The translations under genes and the position numbers were made by a program. The notes under the pieces were generated by a model, which was given only the letters and a program-made list of their open reading frames with translations, ran no database searches and was not told the origin of the DNA. A stretch of 33,171 bases of DNA from Bordetella parapertussis (GTDB lineage: Bacteria; Pseudomonadota; Gammaproteobacteria; Burkholderiales; Burkholderiaceae_D): the NCBI GenBank assembly GCA_945866125.1, contig CAMBFZ010000029.1, positions 1 through 33,171 of the forward strand, read 5' to 3'. This document shows positions 8,094-16,506 of the stretch, piece by piece. Each line of letters begins with the position of its first letter. The stretch's first letter is position 1.

Positions 8094-8483
8094 TTATTGA
8101 CGCTTGCAGGCAACCTGCATCAGCGCCTGCTCAATGCTGCCAGCCTCGGGAACGATCCATGCATTAGGGGCATGGGAGAACTGCACCAGTTTGTTATTGC
8201 CCATCGGGTCAACATGCCATAAATGAAGCATTTCTCGGCTCATTCCCTTAGCACAGTCGTATTCGCTTTGACCTTTGATGGAGCGAAAAGGTTTATCGTC
8301 GACTTTTTGAACCGACGCATAATTAATGACGTACCACATCTCGGCGGTACCATGGCCCGTGTCTTTCAGTGTCGCCATATCAACATGCAGTGTGACTTCA
8401 TCGCCAGCAAATTCAACGCTAGTCCACCCGGCGTGGGCACTGAGTGAGAGGCCCAGCAGGGCCAGCAGCAAGATTTTTTTCAT
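8094..8483 (-). CDS. Surface-adhesin-E-like small exported protein
   Basis: This 129-residue protein has a clear Sec signal peptide (KKILLLALLGLSLSAHA) and then a single domain resembling the surface-adhesin protein E family: AGWTSVEF, VDMATLKD, MWYVINYAS, QSEYDCAKG and VPEAGSIEQALMQVACK, with two cysteines likely forming a disulfide. The start at 8483 is chosen over an upstream in-frame ATG because it directly begins the signal peptide and has an AGGAG ribosome-binding site. It is the first gene of the soxCDZ run, 12 bp before soxC, so it may be co-expressed with sulfur oxidation. Function is unknown. Two related proteins lie at 21190-21956. Confidence 0.8.
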   Translation of the reverse strand: MKKILLLALLGLSLSAHAGWTSVEFAGDEVTLHVDMATLKDTGHGTAEMWYVINYASVQKVDDKPFRSIKGQSEYDCAKGMSREMLHLWHVDPMGNNKLVQFSHAPNAWIVPEAGSIEQALMQVACKRQ

Positions 8484-8653
8484 GGGATCGGGCTCCTGTT
8501 TTGCTCTAAAAGGCACAATGTGAATGCCGCCAAATTATAGCAGCGCAAAAATTTGAAGGTACAATCAAGGCCGATGTTCGAACACCTCAACGGTATAGTT
8601 CCTTCAACATGCCGTTGATCTGCTTGTAAGAAAAATGCCCCATGAGAGAACAG

Positions 8654-8980
8654 ATGATCAATACAATGTTCAAACAATGCCTGCTCCCCACGACCTTGAC
8701 GCTACTTTTTTATGGCGCGCCGGCGGCAGCCGAGCCGCAGGCGCTTTATATCAAAAGTCTGGCCGCAAATTGCGCCAATTGCCACGGTACGTTTGGCAAA
8801 ACATCGCAAGACGCTGCGCTGCCCTCGCTGGCCGGCATGAAGAGCGACTATATCGTCGAGCAGATGCAGGCATTCAAGTCTGGTGCCCGTAGCGCGACCA
8901 TCATGCACCAGATCGCCAAGGGTTTTTCTGACGATCAGATCAAATCTTTGGCCGGCTATTTCGCCAGCCAGCAGCCCTAG
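8654..8980 (+). CDS. fccA: Flavocytochrome c sulfide dehydrogenase, cytochrome subunit
   Basis: This small periplasmic c-type cytochrome receives electrons from the FccB flavoprotein during sulfide oxidation. Of 108 residues, the first 26 form a signal peptide ending AAA. One heme site follows (C40-A-N-C43-H44) with PSLAGM and a likely methionine ligand in the ATIMHQIAKGFSD segment. I prefer ATG 8654 because GAGAGA lies 5-10 bp upstream; an in-frame ATG at 8642 would add four residues. fccB begins 11 bp downstream, and the gene diverges from the sox operon. It could equally be called soxE. Confidence 0.88.
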   Translation: MINTMFKQCLLPTTLTLLFYGAPAAAEPQALYIKSLAANCANCHGTFGKTSQDAALPSLAGMKSDYIVEQMQAFKSGARSATIMHQIAKGFSDDQIKSLAGYFASQQP

Positions 8981-8991
8981 GGAGCGCCGGC

Positions 8992-10269
8992 ATGGATCGC
9001 AGAAAATTTTTACAAGCTGGCTCGGCGCTGAGTCTCTTCGGGCTCACCTCGGCCGCACCATCGGCTTTTGCCATGCGTGGCGCCAAGGTCGTCGTGATCG
9101 GTGGCGGCTATGGCGGCGCGACTGCGGCAAAATATGTCCGACTGCTTTCAGATAATCAAATTGAAGTCACGCTCATTGAGCCAAACAAAGAATTCATTTC
9201 GTGCCCGATGTCCAACCTGGTCATTGGAGGCAGCAGGCAGCTAGCTGACATTACGCGCCCCTATACGGCATTGACTAAAGTCCACGGTGTGCGCGTCATA
9301 CACGACATGGCGAGCGCCATTGATAGCACGGCCCGTACCATCACTCTAGCTGGCGGCACGACTCTGTCGTACGACAAACTGGTGGTCTCACCAGGCATTG
9401 AGCTCAACATGAGCAGCATCGATGGGTTGGCCGACGCGCACAGTGCCGGGCAAATTTTACAAGCCTGGAAAGCCGGCGCTGAAACAGTCGCGCTGCGTCG
9501 CCAGCTTGAGGCTATGCCGGACGGTGGTGTCTTTGCGATCAGTATTCCCGAAGCGCCCTACCGTTGCCCACCAGGGCCGTATGAGCGCGCCTGTCAGGTT
9601 GCCTGGTACTTTAAACAAGCCAAACCAAAAAGTAAGGTGCTCATCCTTGACGCTAATCAGGATGTAGTGTCGAAGGCAGGTCTGTTTAAAAAAGTGTGGG
9701 CCGATCAGTACAAGGACATCATTGAATATCGCAATCAGCACAAAGTGATCGCGGTCTCGCCGAAAGAGGGCCTGATTAAATTCGATGTGCAATCCGATAT
9801 CAAAGCCGATGTCATCAATGCGTTGCCGGCAATGCGAGCAGGAAAAATCGCGCAGCAAGCAGGATTGGCCAACGCAGCAAACAATCGCTGGTGCGGCGTG
9901 AATTATCAGAGCTTTGAATCTACCGCTGCGAAAGATATTTTTGTTATTGGTGATGCGATTCAGGTCGCGCCGCTGATGCCCAAGAGCGGTCACATGGCCA
10001 ACAACCACGCCAAAGTCACCGCAGCGGCCATCGTCGCGCAGCTCAATGGCTGGGAGATCAATCCTGCTCCCATGCTGACCAATACCTGCTACAGCTTCGT
10101 TGACGACCGTCACGTTGTGCATGTGGCCAGCGTCCATGAATACGTGCCGACCGAGCGCACATTCAAAGTAGTCGCAGGCTCAGGCGGCGTGAGCAGTGGC
10201 CCAACCGAACTTGAAGGTCGCTATGCCAACCATTGGGCCAACACCATCTGGTCCGATACGCTGGGATAA
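8992..10269 (+). CDS. fccB: Flavocytochrome c sulfide dehydrogenase, flavoprotein subunit
   Basis: FccB oxidises sulfide to sulfane sulfur with FAD and a redox-active disulfide, and passes electrons to FccA in the periplasm. The 425 residues start with a twin-arginine signal (MDRRKFLQAGSALSLFG), then the FAD-binding VVVIGGGYGGATAAKY. FISCPMSNLVIGG, YRCPPGPYERACQ and RWCGVNYQSF hold the cysteines characteristic of the family, and IFVIGDAIQVAPLMPKSGHM is the second FAD motif. The C-terminal FCSD domain is present (CYSFVDDRHVVHVASVHEY). The start is supported by AGGGAG just upstream. Also named soxF in sox clusters. Confidence 0.94.
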   Translation: MDRRKFLQAGSALSLFGLTSAAPSAFAMRGAKVVVIGGGYGGATAAKYVRLLSDNQIEVTLIEPNKEFISCPMSNLVIGGSRQLADITRPYTALTKVHGVRVIHDMASAIDSTARTITLAGGTTLSYDKLVVSPGIELNMSSIDGLADAHSAGQILQAWKAGAETVALRRQLEAMPDGGVFAISIPEAPYRCPPGPYERACQVAWYFKQAKPKSKVLILDANQDVVSKAGLFKKVWADQYKDIIEYRNQHKVIAVSPKEGLIKFDVQSDIKADVINALPAMRAGKIAQQAGLANAANNRWCGVNYQSFESTAAKDIFVIGDAIQVAPLMPKSGHMANNHAKVTAAAIVAQLNGWEINPAPMLTNTCYSFVDDRHVVHVASVHEYVPTERTFKVVAGSGGVSSGPTELEGRYANHWANTIWSDTLG

Positions 10270-10317
10270 TCGCGTGCGCGCTACCCTACTCACGCCGTCA
10301 AAGCGCAGCAGATAAAG

Positions 10318-10962
10318 ATGATGCAAACGCCGGTATCCTTCAACTGGTATTTCGATTTTATCTCGCCCTTTGCGTACTTGCAGTGGCAACTGCTGCAACG
10401 GCAAACGCCAATCACGAGCCTGCGCCCGGTGCCACTCTTGTTCGCCGGGCTGCTCAAGCACTGGGATAACAAAGGTCCCGTCGAGATCGCACCCAAGCGC
10501 AGTTGGACTTATGCGCATTGTTTGTGGATTGCGAAGCGACACGACATCGTGATGCGGCTACCTGCACAGCATCCGTTTAATCCCCTGCCACTTTTGCGAC
10601 TCTGTATTGCAGGCGATTGCAAATCGGCTGTGATCGATCGTCTGTTTCGCTATGTTTGGCAAGACGGTCACGTCCCCACGGATACCCATGCCTGGGCGGC
10701 ACTCATGCAAGAGCTTGAGATTGATCCGGCTGCGCTCGAGTCTCCCGCAGTCAAAGACACGCTGAAAAAAAACGGCGAAGCGGCCATTGCAGAAGGGGTA
10801 TTTGGTGTGCCTTCTGCGGTGGTAGAGGGTCGGCTTTTTTGGGGAGTCGATGCTACCGATATGCTGCTCGCTTATCTGCAGGGCGATTCTTTTTTTACCG
10901 ATACCGAGATGCAGCGCGCACTGGACTTGCCGTCTGGCGCGCAACGGCTGATCCACAAATAG
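10318..10962 (+). CDS. 2-hydroxychromene-2-carboxylate isomerase-like DsbA-family protein
   Basis: The 214 residues have the thioredoxin-fold/DsbA-family layout of 2-hydroxychromene-2-carboxylate isomerases, glutathione-dependent enzymes of naphthalene catabolism with many uncharacterised relatives. Diagnostic segments are FNWYFDFISPFAYLQWQ at the N-terminus (the serine replaces the usual CxxC), LRPVPLLFAGLLKHW, and VFGVPSAVVEGRLFWGVDAT near the C-terminus. There is no signal peptide, so it is cytoplasmic. It follows fccB by 48 bp on the same strand and converges on yaeQ. No other aromatic-degradation genes are nearby, so the substrate is unknown; a general glutathione-linked role is equally possible. 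Confidence 0.85.
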   Translation: MMQTPVSFNWYFDFISPFAYLQWQLLQRQTPITSLRPVPLLFAGLLKHWDNKGPVEIAPKRSWTYAHCLWIAKRHDIVMRLPAQHPFNPLPLLRLCIAGDCKSAVIDRLFRYVWQDGHVPTDTHAWAALMQELEIDPAALESPAVKDTLKKNGEAAIAEGVFGVPSAVVEGRLFWGVDATDMLLAYLQGDSFFTDTEMQRALDLPSGAQRLIHK

Positions 10963-10977
10963 CCGGCACGTCAGCGT

Positions 10978-11520
10978 TTAGCCGGCCGGCTTGAGCGTGC
11001 TCATCTGGAGTTGCACCGCAGATTCGGCGTCACGCATCCAGATCTCGCCATCTTGAATCGTCACCTGCAGCTGCATGCTGCGCTGGCAGAATTTTTCAAG
11101 CTCAGCCGAGGTCGTCGCAGCAATCTGCATGACCTGCAAATTTTTTGCGCGCGCGAGCTTATTTTCGATTGATTTCCACCAAACTGCCGCACCACTGCTG
11201 TAGGTATAAATCATCACCTGATCTGCCTTGCCGCAGGCTTTCAGCACACGGCGTTCTTCAGGTTGCCCAACCTCGATCCAGCTTTCGATCGCGCCGGTCA
11301 GATCTTTTTGCCAGAGATCGGGCTCCTCGGCGTCGGAGATCCCTTTACCGAATTCAAGCTGTTCATGCGCATGCAGCGCAAATACCATCACCCGCACCAT
11401 CATCCGCTGCACGGTTTCAGAAGGATGACAGGCAATCGCCAGCGCATGCTCGGCGTAATAGTGCCGGTCCATGTCGGCAATTTGCAGATTGGCTTTATAG
11501 ATCGTCGATTTGAGCGCCAT
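10978..11520 (-). CDS. yaeQ: YaeQ family protein
   Basis: The 180 residues align along their length with YaeQ: MALKSTIYKANLQIADMDRHYY, HPSETVQRMMVRVMVFALHA, WIEVGQPEERRVLKAC and LQVTIQDGEIWMRD. YaeQ has a PD-(D/E)XK nuclease-like fold, but its biochemical role is not settled. ATG 11520 is chosen because it starts exactly at the conserved MALKSTIY; an upstream in-frame start would add 15 unconserved residues. The gene stands alone, convergent with the isomerase-like gene (15 bp between stops) and divergent from the TonB-dependent receptor. Confidence 0.93.
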   Translation of the reverse strand: MALKSTIYKANLQIADMDRHYYAEHALAIACHPSETVQRMMVRVMVFALHAHEQLEFGKGISDAEEPDLWQKDLTGAIESWIEVGQPEERRVLKACGKADQVMIYTYSSGAAVWWKSIENKLARAKNLQVMQIAATTSAELEKFCQRSMQLQVTIQDGEIWMRDAESAVQLQMSTLKPAG

Positions 11521-11659
11521 GGATGGGGAGGTCTTTACGGCGCAAGGCCAGTGGTGAGTCGTCAAGGAAACAGCAAGAGCGGGATTCTACAACTGTCCGC
11601 ACGGTGGGCGGCAAAGTACAGTATCAACAAAGTACATGCCAAGCTAGTTTCTTCTTTAC

Positions 11660-11678
11660 GAATGAGAATGATTCGCGT
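11660..11678 (+). promoter_or_regulatory. Fur-box-like operator before the TonB-dependent receptor
   Basis: The 19-bp stretch GAATGAGAATGATTCGCGT contains GAGAATGATTC, resembling the GATAAT-type hexamers of the Fur consensus. It lies 33 bp before the receptor start codon, where Fur with iron would block transcription. A GGAGA ribosome-binding site follows at 11701-11705. Confidence 0.6.
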
Positions 11679-11710
11679 TAAGATTCATTTAAATTCACTC
11701 GGAGAACACC

Positions 11711-13825
11711 ATGGCCCGCACCACCAAGATTGCCAAGCCGGATCAAACAAGCTTTAGTTTCAACGACTTACCCGCGTTAGCGCCCATTACCCTCGCTGTC
11801 TCTGCGCTGCTGTCGATGCCGTTATCGGCGCAAGAAACCACAGAAAAAACCCTGCCCCGCATTGAAGTCGTAGGGAACGGCGAAGAGTCGGTCGCCAGAT
11901 TACCGGGCTCGGTGGCGGTGGTCAGCAAAGAGGCCCTTGCAATCAATCAGCCTGTCTCGACGCAAGACGCGCTCAAGATCGTACCGGGCGTGGTGGTCCG
12001 GGAAGAAGAGGGCTATGGCTTTATTCCTAATATCGGTATGCGCGGCCTTGACCCTAACCGCAGCCAGAAATTGCTGGTGCTCGAAGATGGCGTGCCGGTT
12101 GCGCCTAGCCTATTTATTTCCAATGAGTCTTACTACAGCCCACGTATTGAGCGCATGGAGGGCATCGAGGTGCTCAAGGGCGCAGCAGGTCTGCGCTATG
12201 GACCCACCACAATCGGCGGTGTCATTAACTATCAAACCAAAAAGCCAGAAGACGGTGTGCGCGTCACAGCACAAGGCGGCTCACATGGTTACGGCTTGCT
12301 TGGACTTGATGCCGGCGGTAGAAGCGCCGACGGTAACGCGGTCGGCGGTATCAGCCTGATCACCTCGCAAGGCGACGGCTTTCGCCACAATGGGTTCAAG
12401 ATGGAAGACGTCGTCGTCAAGGGCGGCATGGCGCTCGGCGAGAAACAATGGATCAGTGCAAAACTCACCTACTTTAACAATGACGTCAACACCTCCTATG
12501 TGGGTCTGCGTAAAAATGAATATCGCGACAATCCGGCGAAAAACTCCGCACCAAGCGATTATTTTTTAAGCAATCGCACCTCATTTGATATTAACCATGA
12601 GATCGAATTAAGCGGCACAGCACGACTGAAAACCTTGGCTTACTGGAGCCAACTGCAGCGTGATTACTGGCGCCGCCCTGTACAAGCCCGCAGCGCCGAT
12701 GGCACCAGCTTTGTAGCCTGCGGTGGCAGCGCCGCTTGTATGGTCGGCGCGAAGCGAACATTCGAGATGGTCGGTGTCGATTCACGTCTTGAACTCAACC
12801 ACGATAGCTTTGGCATCAAAAACGAAACCGAGATCGGTGTCCGGCTCCACACCGAGTCGCGCCTAAACCAAACGGTCTCTTCCTTCACGGATGAAAATGC
12901 GCGCAACGGCGCATTGACCGGCAACCAGGATTCGCATGCCAATAGCGTCGCGTTTTACGGTCAAAACCGCTTTATCCTCAACGACCGATTCGCCGTCACA
13001 CCCGGTCTACGCGTTGAGTCGTATACACAAAAAGATGTCAATCTTCTCAATGGTGTCGGCGGCAAAGCCAGTAATACCGAATTTGTGCCCGGCATTGGCG
13101 CGACCTGGCAAGTAAGCCCGCAGGCACAGGTATTTGCCGGCGCGCACAGAGGATTTTCTCCTGCGATGATGGCCGCTTCGATCGTCGGTGGTGTAGATCA
13201 GCGGCTCGACGCGGAGCGTTCAACGAATGTGGAAATCGGCGTGCGCGGCACGGTTGAACGCGTGCGCTATGAAGCGACGGCATTTCAAATGGATTTTGCC
13301 AATCAGATCGTCAATGCGTCAGCCTCAGCCAATGTCACCCAATCCAATGCCGGCAAAACCTTGCATCAGGGGTTAGAAGGGCTGCTAGGTATTGATTTGG
13401 GCGCAGGCTGGAGCGCCGAAACCAATATGACCTATCTGCCTGTGGCCAAATACAATAGCGACCGACTCGGTAGCAGCGCCACCGTCAACGGTAACCGCCT
13501 ACCCTATGCACCAGAGCTAGTCGCCAATCTGGCGTTGAACTATCAAACCGGCGCGCTGACAACCCGACTCTCAGCCACACATGTGTCCTCGCAATTTGTG
13601 GATGCCGCCAATACGGTGACCGAAAGCGATGATGGCCGCAAAGGCGTGATTCCGGCCCACACCTCCGTGAACCTCAACGCGCGCTATGCACTGAGCAAGC
13701 AAACCAGCCTGTTTGCAACACTACGTAATCTGACCGACAAAAAATACATCACCAGCCGGAATCCGGATGGCATTTTCCCTGGCGCCGAACGCAATCTGCA
13801 AGTGGGTATCAGCCATAAATTCTGA
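11711..13825 (+). CDS. TonB-dependent siderophore/ferric-citrate-type outer membrane receptor
   Basis: This 704-residue outer-membrane receptor takes up an iron chelate using TonB energy. It has an extended N-terminal export region (hydrophobic ITLAVSALLSMPLSAQ), a TonB-box-like IEVVG, a plug domain (STQDALKIVPGVVVREEEGY, IGMRGLDPNRSQKLLVLEDG, RIERMEGIEVLKGAAGLRYG, PTTIGGVINYQTKKP), and a beta-barrel ending in aromatic phenylalanine (GISHKF). The plug most resembles FecA-like receptors. There is no extra N-terminal signalling domain and no sigma/anti-sigma pair beside it, so regulation is probably by Fur through the upstream operator. It is monocistronic, closed by a strong terminator. The exact ligand cannot be told. 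Confidence 0.92.
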   Translation: MARTTKIAKPDQTSFSFNDLPALAPITLAVSALLSMPLSAQETTEKTLPRIEVVGNGEESVARLPGSVAVVSKEALAINQPVSTQDALKIVPGVVVREEEGYGFIPNIGMRGLDPNRSQKLLVLEDGVPVAPSLFISNESYYSPRIERMEGIEVLKGAAGLRYGPTTIGGVINYQTKKPEDGVRVTAQGGSHGYGLLGLDAGGRSADGNAVGGISLITSQGDGFRHNGFKMEDVVVKGGMALGEKQWISAKLTYFNNDVNTSYVGLRKNEYRDNPAKNSAPSDYFLSNRTSFDINHEIELSGTARLKTLAYWSQLQRDYWRRPVQARSADGTSFVACGGSAACMVGAKRTFEMVGVDSRLELNHDSFGIKNETEIGVRLHTESRLNQTVSSFTDENARNGALTGNQDSHANSVAFYGQNRFILNDRFAVTPGLRVESYTQKDVNLLNGVGGKASNTEFVPGIGATWQVSPQAQVFAGAHRGFSPAMMAASIVGGVDQRLDAERSTNVEIGVRGTVERVRYEATAFQMDFANQIVNASASANVTQSNAGKTLHQGLEGLLGIDLGAGWSAETNMTYLPVAKYNSDRLGSSATVNGNRLPYAPELVANLALNYQTGALTTRLSATHVSSQFVDAANTVTESDDGRKGVIPAHTSVNLNARYALSKQTSLFATLRNLTDKKYITSRNPDGIFPGAERNLQVGISHKF

Positions 13826-13891
13826 CGCCTGTCATCGAATCCCCTCTCCTCTCTCCTCTTTCAAGGCCAGCTGTCATGCCTTGGAGATTTA

Positions 13892-13917
13892 AGGGCTTCT
13901 GCGGAAGCCCTTTTTTT
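13892..13917 (+). terminator. Rho-independent terminator of the TonB-dependent receptor gene
   Basis: An 8-bp perfect stem (AGGGCTTC / GAAGCCCT) with a TGCG loop is followed immediately by six more T residues, about 65 bp after the stop codon. Confidence 0.93.
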
Positions 13918-14117
13918 CATTTCGCCCATTGCCCTTGCGCTCGGTCTAATCCCCCGACTGCCTTGATTTAACGCATAGTGACTAAAGCAAATAAAATCAA
14001 TGACTTAAACCAATTCCAGCCAAACTATCCACAGACTTACCCCCGAAACTTGTGGACAGCGGACGGGACTGGGCTTTAAATCTGTGGCGCACACTTAACG
14101 TGCGCTGACCAAATACT

Positions 14118-15362
14118 GTGTTCAATGAAAGTCCCTGCGTGACAACTGAATCGATTCCTTTTCGCAGCTTGTGTACCGACTGCGGCATTTCCAAAAGCGC
14201 GGATCCCAAGCGCTGCGGTAGTGCTTGTCAGTTCATCAAGCCCGACTACGCTCGGCTTGAGCAGCAGGTACATGGCAAGAGCCGCGACCCGGCGCGCCCC
14301 GATGAATTGCACTTTGGCCCGTTTCGCCGCATGCTGCGCGCCTCATTGGCCACGCCCTCGGATGGCGCGCAATGGACAGGCATCACCACCCGCATCGCGG
14401 AACGCTTACTTGATACCGGCGCCGTCGATGCCGTGTTGACGATGACAGCCGATCCGCAAGATCGTTGGAAGCCCGTACCCATCCTGGTGACCCGTGCGGC
14501 CGACATGGCGGCTTGCCGCGGCATGCGCATGGGCTACGCGCCCTTGCTGTCCTTGCTAGAGCCCGCGCTTGCACTCGGCTATCGCCGACTTGCTGTGATC
14601 GGCATCCCTTGCCAGATCTATGCGCTGCGTGCCCTTGAGCGCGAACTCGGCTTTGAGAAGCTTTTTGTCATCGGCACGCCCTGTTCGGACAACACCACCA
14701 CCGATAATTTTCATCGCTTCCTGGGATTACTGGAAGCAAATCCGGGACGCGTGACCTATCTCGAATTTCGCGCTGATTACCATGTCGAATTACGCTATGA
14801 CGACGGCAGCAGTAGGACGATCCCGTTCCTGCAATTGCCGCTGTCGCAGTTGCCCAATGATTTTTTTCCGCTCACCTGCCGTAGCTGCGTTGACTACACC
14901 AATGTGCTGGCCGACATTACGGTGGGCTATATGGGCGGGCAAGGCGAGCAATGGCTGCTTGTGCGTAATGCGCGCGGTGAGGCCTTGTTGGATTTACTGG
15001 GCAGTGAAGTCAAGCTCAGCATGCCCGGCAGCGCCGGTAAACGGCATGGCGCCGTGAAAGGATTTTTAAAGAATGTTGAACGCGCTGCAGGGGGATTGCC
15101 CTTGCGAAAAATGCCGAACTGGTTGCGTCCTATCGTAGGCTGGCTGATGCCGCGTGTGGGTCCACGCGGGCTTGAATTTGCGCGCACACGGGTTGAAATG
15201 AAAGCCATCGAAACCGTCATTCATTTGCGCCGCGAGCAACCCGCCCGCATAAAGTCAATGGTGCCCGCGCATATCTGGCCGCTTGTGGCGCCCTATGGCT
15301 TGACTGCGCAGCCCGGTGAGACGGCCTCGAAACCACTCAACCCAACATCCGAAGCGCCTTAG
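14118..15362 (+). CDS. Coenzyme F420 hydrogenase/dehydrogenase beta-subunit family protein (HCAR/BciB-like)
   Basis: The 414-residue protein belongs to the FrhB/FdhB family of iron-sulfur flavoproteins. Plant 7-hydroxymethyl chlorophyll a reductase and cyanobacterial-type BciB divinyl reductase are members; both use ferredoxin, FAD and [4Fe-4S] clusters. Visible features are an N-terminal cysteine cluster (C19, C22, C33, C37 in LCTDCGIS and KRCGSACQF), AVIGIPCQIYALRALE, VIGTPCSDNTTTDNFHRFL, and FPLTCRSCVDYTNVLADITV. No photosynthesis genes are in the window, so the substrate is open. The start is uncertain: GTG 14118 is used, GTG 14139 is an alternative, and no ATG or strong ribosome-binding site is available. 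Confidence 0.85.
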   Translation: MFNESPCVTTESIPFRSLCTDCGISKSADPKRCGSACQFIKPDYARLEQQVHGKSRDPARPDELHFGPFRRMLRASLATPSDGAQWTGITTRIAERLLDTGAVDAVLTMTADPQDRWKPVPILVTRAADMAACRGMRMGYAPLLSLLEPALALGYRRLAVIGIPCQIYALRALERELGFEKLFVIGTPCSDNTTTDNFHRFLGLLEANPGRVTYLEFRADYHVELRYDDGSSRTIPFLQLPLSQLPNDFFPLTCRSCVDYTNVLADITVGYMGGQGEQWLLVRNARGEALLDLLGSEVKLSMPGSAGKRHGAVKGFLKNVERAAGGLPLRKMPNWLRPIVGWLMPRVGPRGLEFARTRVEMKAIETVIHLRREQPARIKSMVPAHIWPLVAPYGLTAQPGETASKPLNPTSEAP

Positions 15363-15443
15363 GCACATCAACAAACGCCGCTTTTTTGCGGTTAGTGTTT
15401 GCCTGATGTCTGAACGAACAGCGTGCGCGCGTTGTAGCGTGAT

Positions 15444-16445
15444 TTACGCCAGACAGGCCGCCGCCACAAGCTCTAGCGCGTGCGACCGCACTGGCGGCTC
15501 AAAGATATCGCAGACAAACAAAAATTCATCGACCTGCGTCGCGTCTTTCAACGCCAACAATCCGGCACGCACCGTATCCGGTCCACCTATGACGGCCAAG
15601 CCCAGAAAATCATCGATCGCATCACGCTCCCGCGGATGCAGCCCGTCCATATAGTTCTCAACTGGCGGCAGCAGCCGGCGCCGGTTGCCAGTCAAAATGC
15701 CGAGCACGCGCTGACGTACGCTGCTCGCCAGGTACTGCGCTTCCTCATCCGTATCGGCCACAATGAGCGGAACACCAATAGCCACGTAGGGCTTGGCAAG
15801 TTTGTCTGAGGGCTGAAATTCGTCACGATAAAGCGTAATCGCCTGCATCAGATAGCGGGGCGCGAAATGCGACGCAAAGGCATAAGGCAGTCCGCGCTGA
15901 GCCGCCAGTCGCGCAGAAAACAAACTTGATCCCAATAGCCAGATCGGCACTTCGGTGCCAGCCCCCGGCATGGCAACAACCGATTGTCCCGGTACAACGG
16001 GCGCTAACAGCCGCTGCAATTCGCTGACCTCACGCGGAAAATCGTCTTCCGTTTCAACCCGATCGCGCCGCAATGCCCGCATCGTCAACCCATCGGTACC
16101 CGGCGCGCGCCCCAGCCCCAGATCAATACGGCCCGGATATAACTCGGCCAGCGTACCAAACGCTTCGGCCACGACCAGCGGCGCATGATTAGGCAGCATG
16201 ATGCCACCCGAGCCGACCCGGATGCGTGAAGTTGCACCGGCCAGATGCCCGACTAATACCGCAGTGGCCGAGCTGGCAATACCCTGCATATTGTGATGCT
16301 CGGCCACCCAATAACGAGTGAATCCGAGCGACTCGACGTGCTGGACGGTGTGCCGCGCAATGCTGAGCGCGTCGGCCACACTACCGCCTTCGCGCACCGG
16401 GACGAGATCAAGCAGAGAAAGTTGGGTGTGATACAAACCGGTCAT
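15444..16445 (-). CDS. LLM class flavin-dependent oxidoreductase (luciferase-like)
   Basis: This 333-residue TIM-barrel protein belongs to the bacterial luciferase-like, FMN-dependent monooxygenase/oxidoreductase family, close to the YhbW/MsnO8 type. Hallmarks are SLLDLVPVREGGSVADALS at the N-terminus, FTRYWVAEHHNMQGIASSA, RIRVGSGGIMLPNHAPLVVA, and PGRIDLGLGRAPGTDG. Near the C-terminus LAVIGGPDTVRAGLLAL is the usual substrate-channel segment. There is no signal peptide. It lies 61 bp downstream of the chemoreceptor gene on the same strand with a hairpin between. No partner flavin reductase is adjacent, and the natural substrate is unknown. Confidence 0.92.
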   Translation of the reverse strand: MTGLYHTQLSLLDLVPVREGGSVADALSIARHTVQHVESLGFTRYWVAEHHNMQGIASSATAVLVGHLAGATSRIRVGSGGIMLPNHAPLVVAEAFGTLAELYPGRIDLGLGRAPGTDGLTMRALRRDRVETEDDFPREVSELQRLLAPVVPGQSVVAMPGAGTEVPIWLLGSSLFSARLAAQRGLPYAFASHFAPRYLMQAITLYRDEFQPSDKLAKPYVAIGVPLIVADTDEEAQYLASSVRQRVLGILTGNRRRLLPPVENYMDGLHPRERDAIDDFLGLAVIGGPDTVRAGLLALKDATQVDEFLFVCDIFEPPVRSHALELVAAACLA

Positions 16446-16464
16446 AAAGTGGGGCGTTTAGCGT

Positions 16465-16498
16465 TGCGGGGGAGCTTGACCGCGATCGGTCCCCCGCA
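16465..16498 (-). terminator. Hairpin between chemoreceptor and LLM oxidoreductase genes
   Basis: A perfect 9-bp GC-rich inverted repeat (TGCGGGGGA / TCCCCCGCA) encloses a second small stem (CCG/CGG). It starts 9 bp after the chemoreceptor stop. No U-tract follows in the minus direction, so it may be an RNA-end stabiliser or weak terminator rather than a classical one. Confidence 0.45.
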
Positions 16499-16506
16499 GT
16501 ATGCCA

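Noticed and set aside
9457..10137. 226-codon minus-strand open frame
   Set aside because: Antisense to fccB, whose motifs are complete; no recognisable features.
10961..10991. Inverted repeat AGCCGGC/GCCGGCT between convergent genes
   Set aside because: Lies partly inside the yaeQ coding end, and no U-tract follows on either side, so a terminator call is not supported.
15375..15403. GCCGC-TTTTTT-GCGGT hairpin after the HCAR/BciB-like gene
   Set aside because: The stem is only about 4-5 bp with the T-run in the loop instead of after the stem, so it is not a standard terminator.
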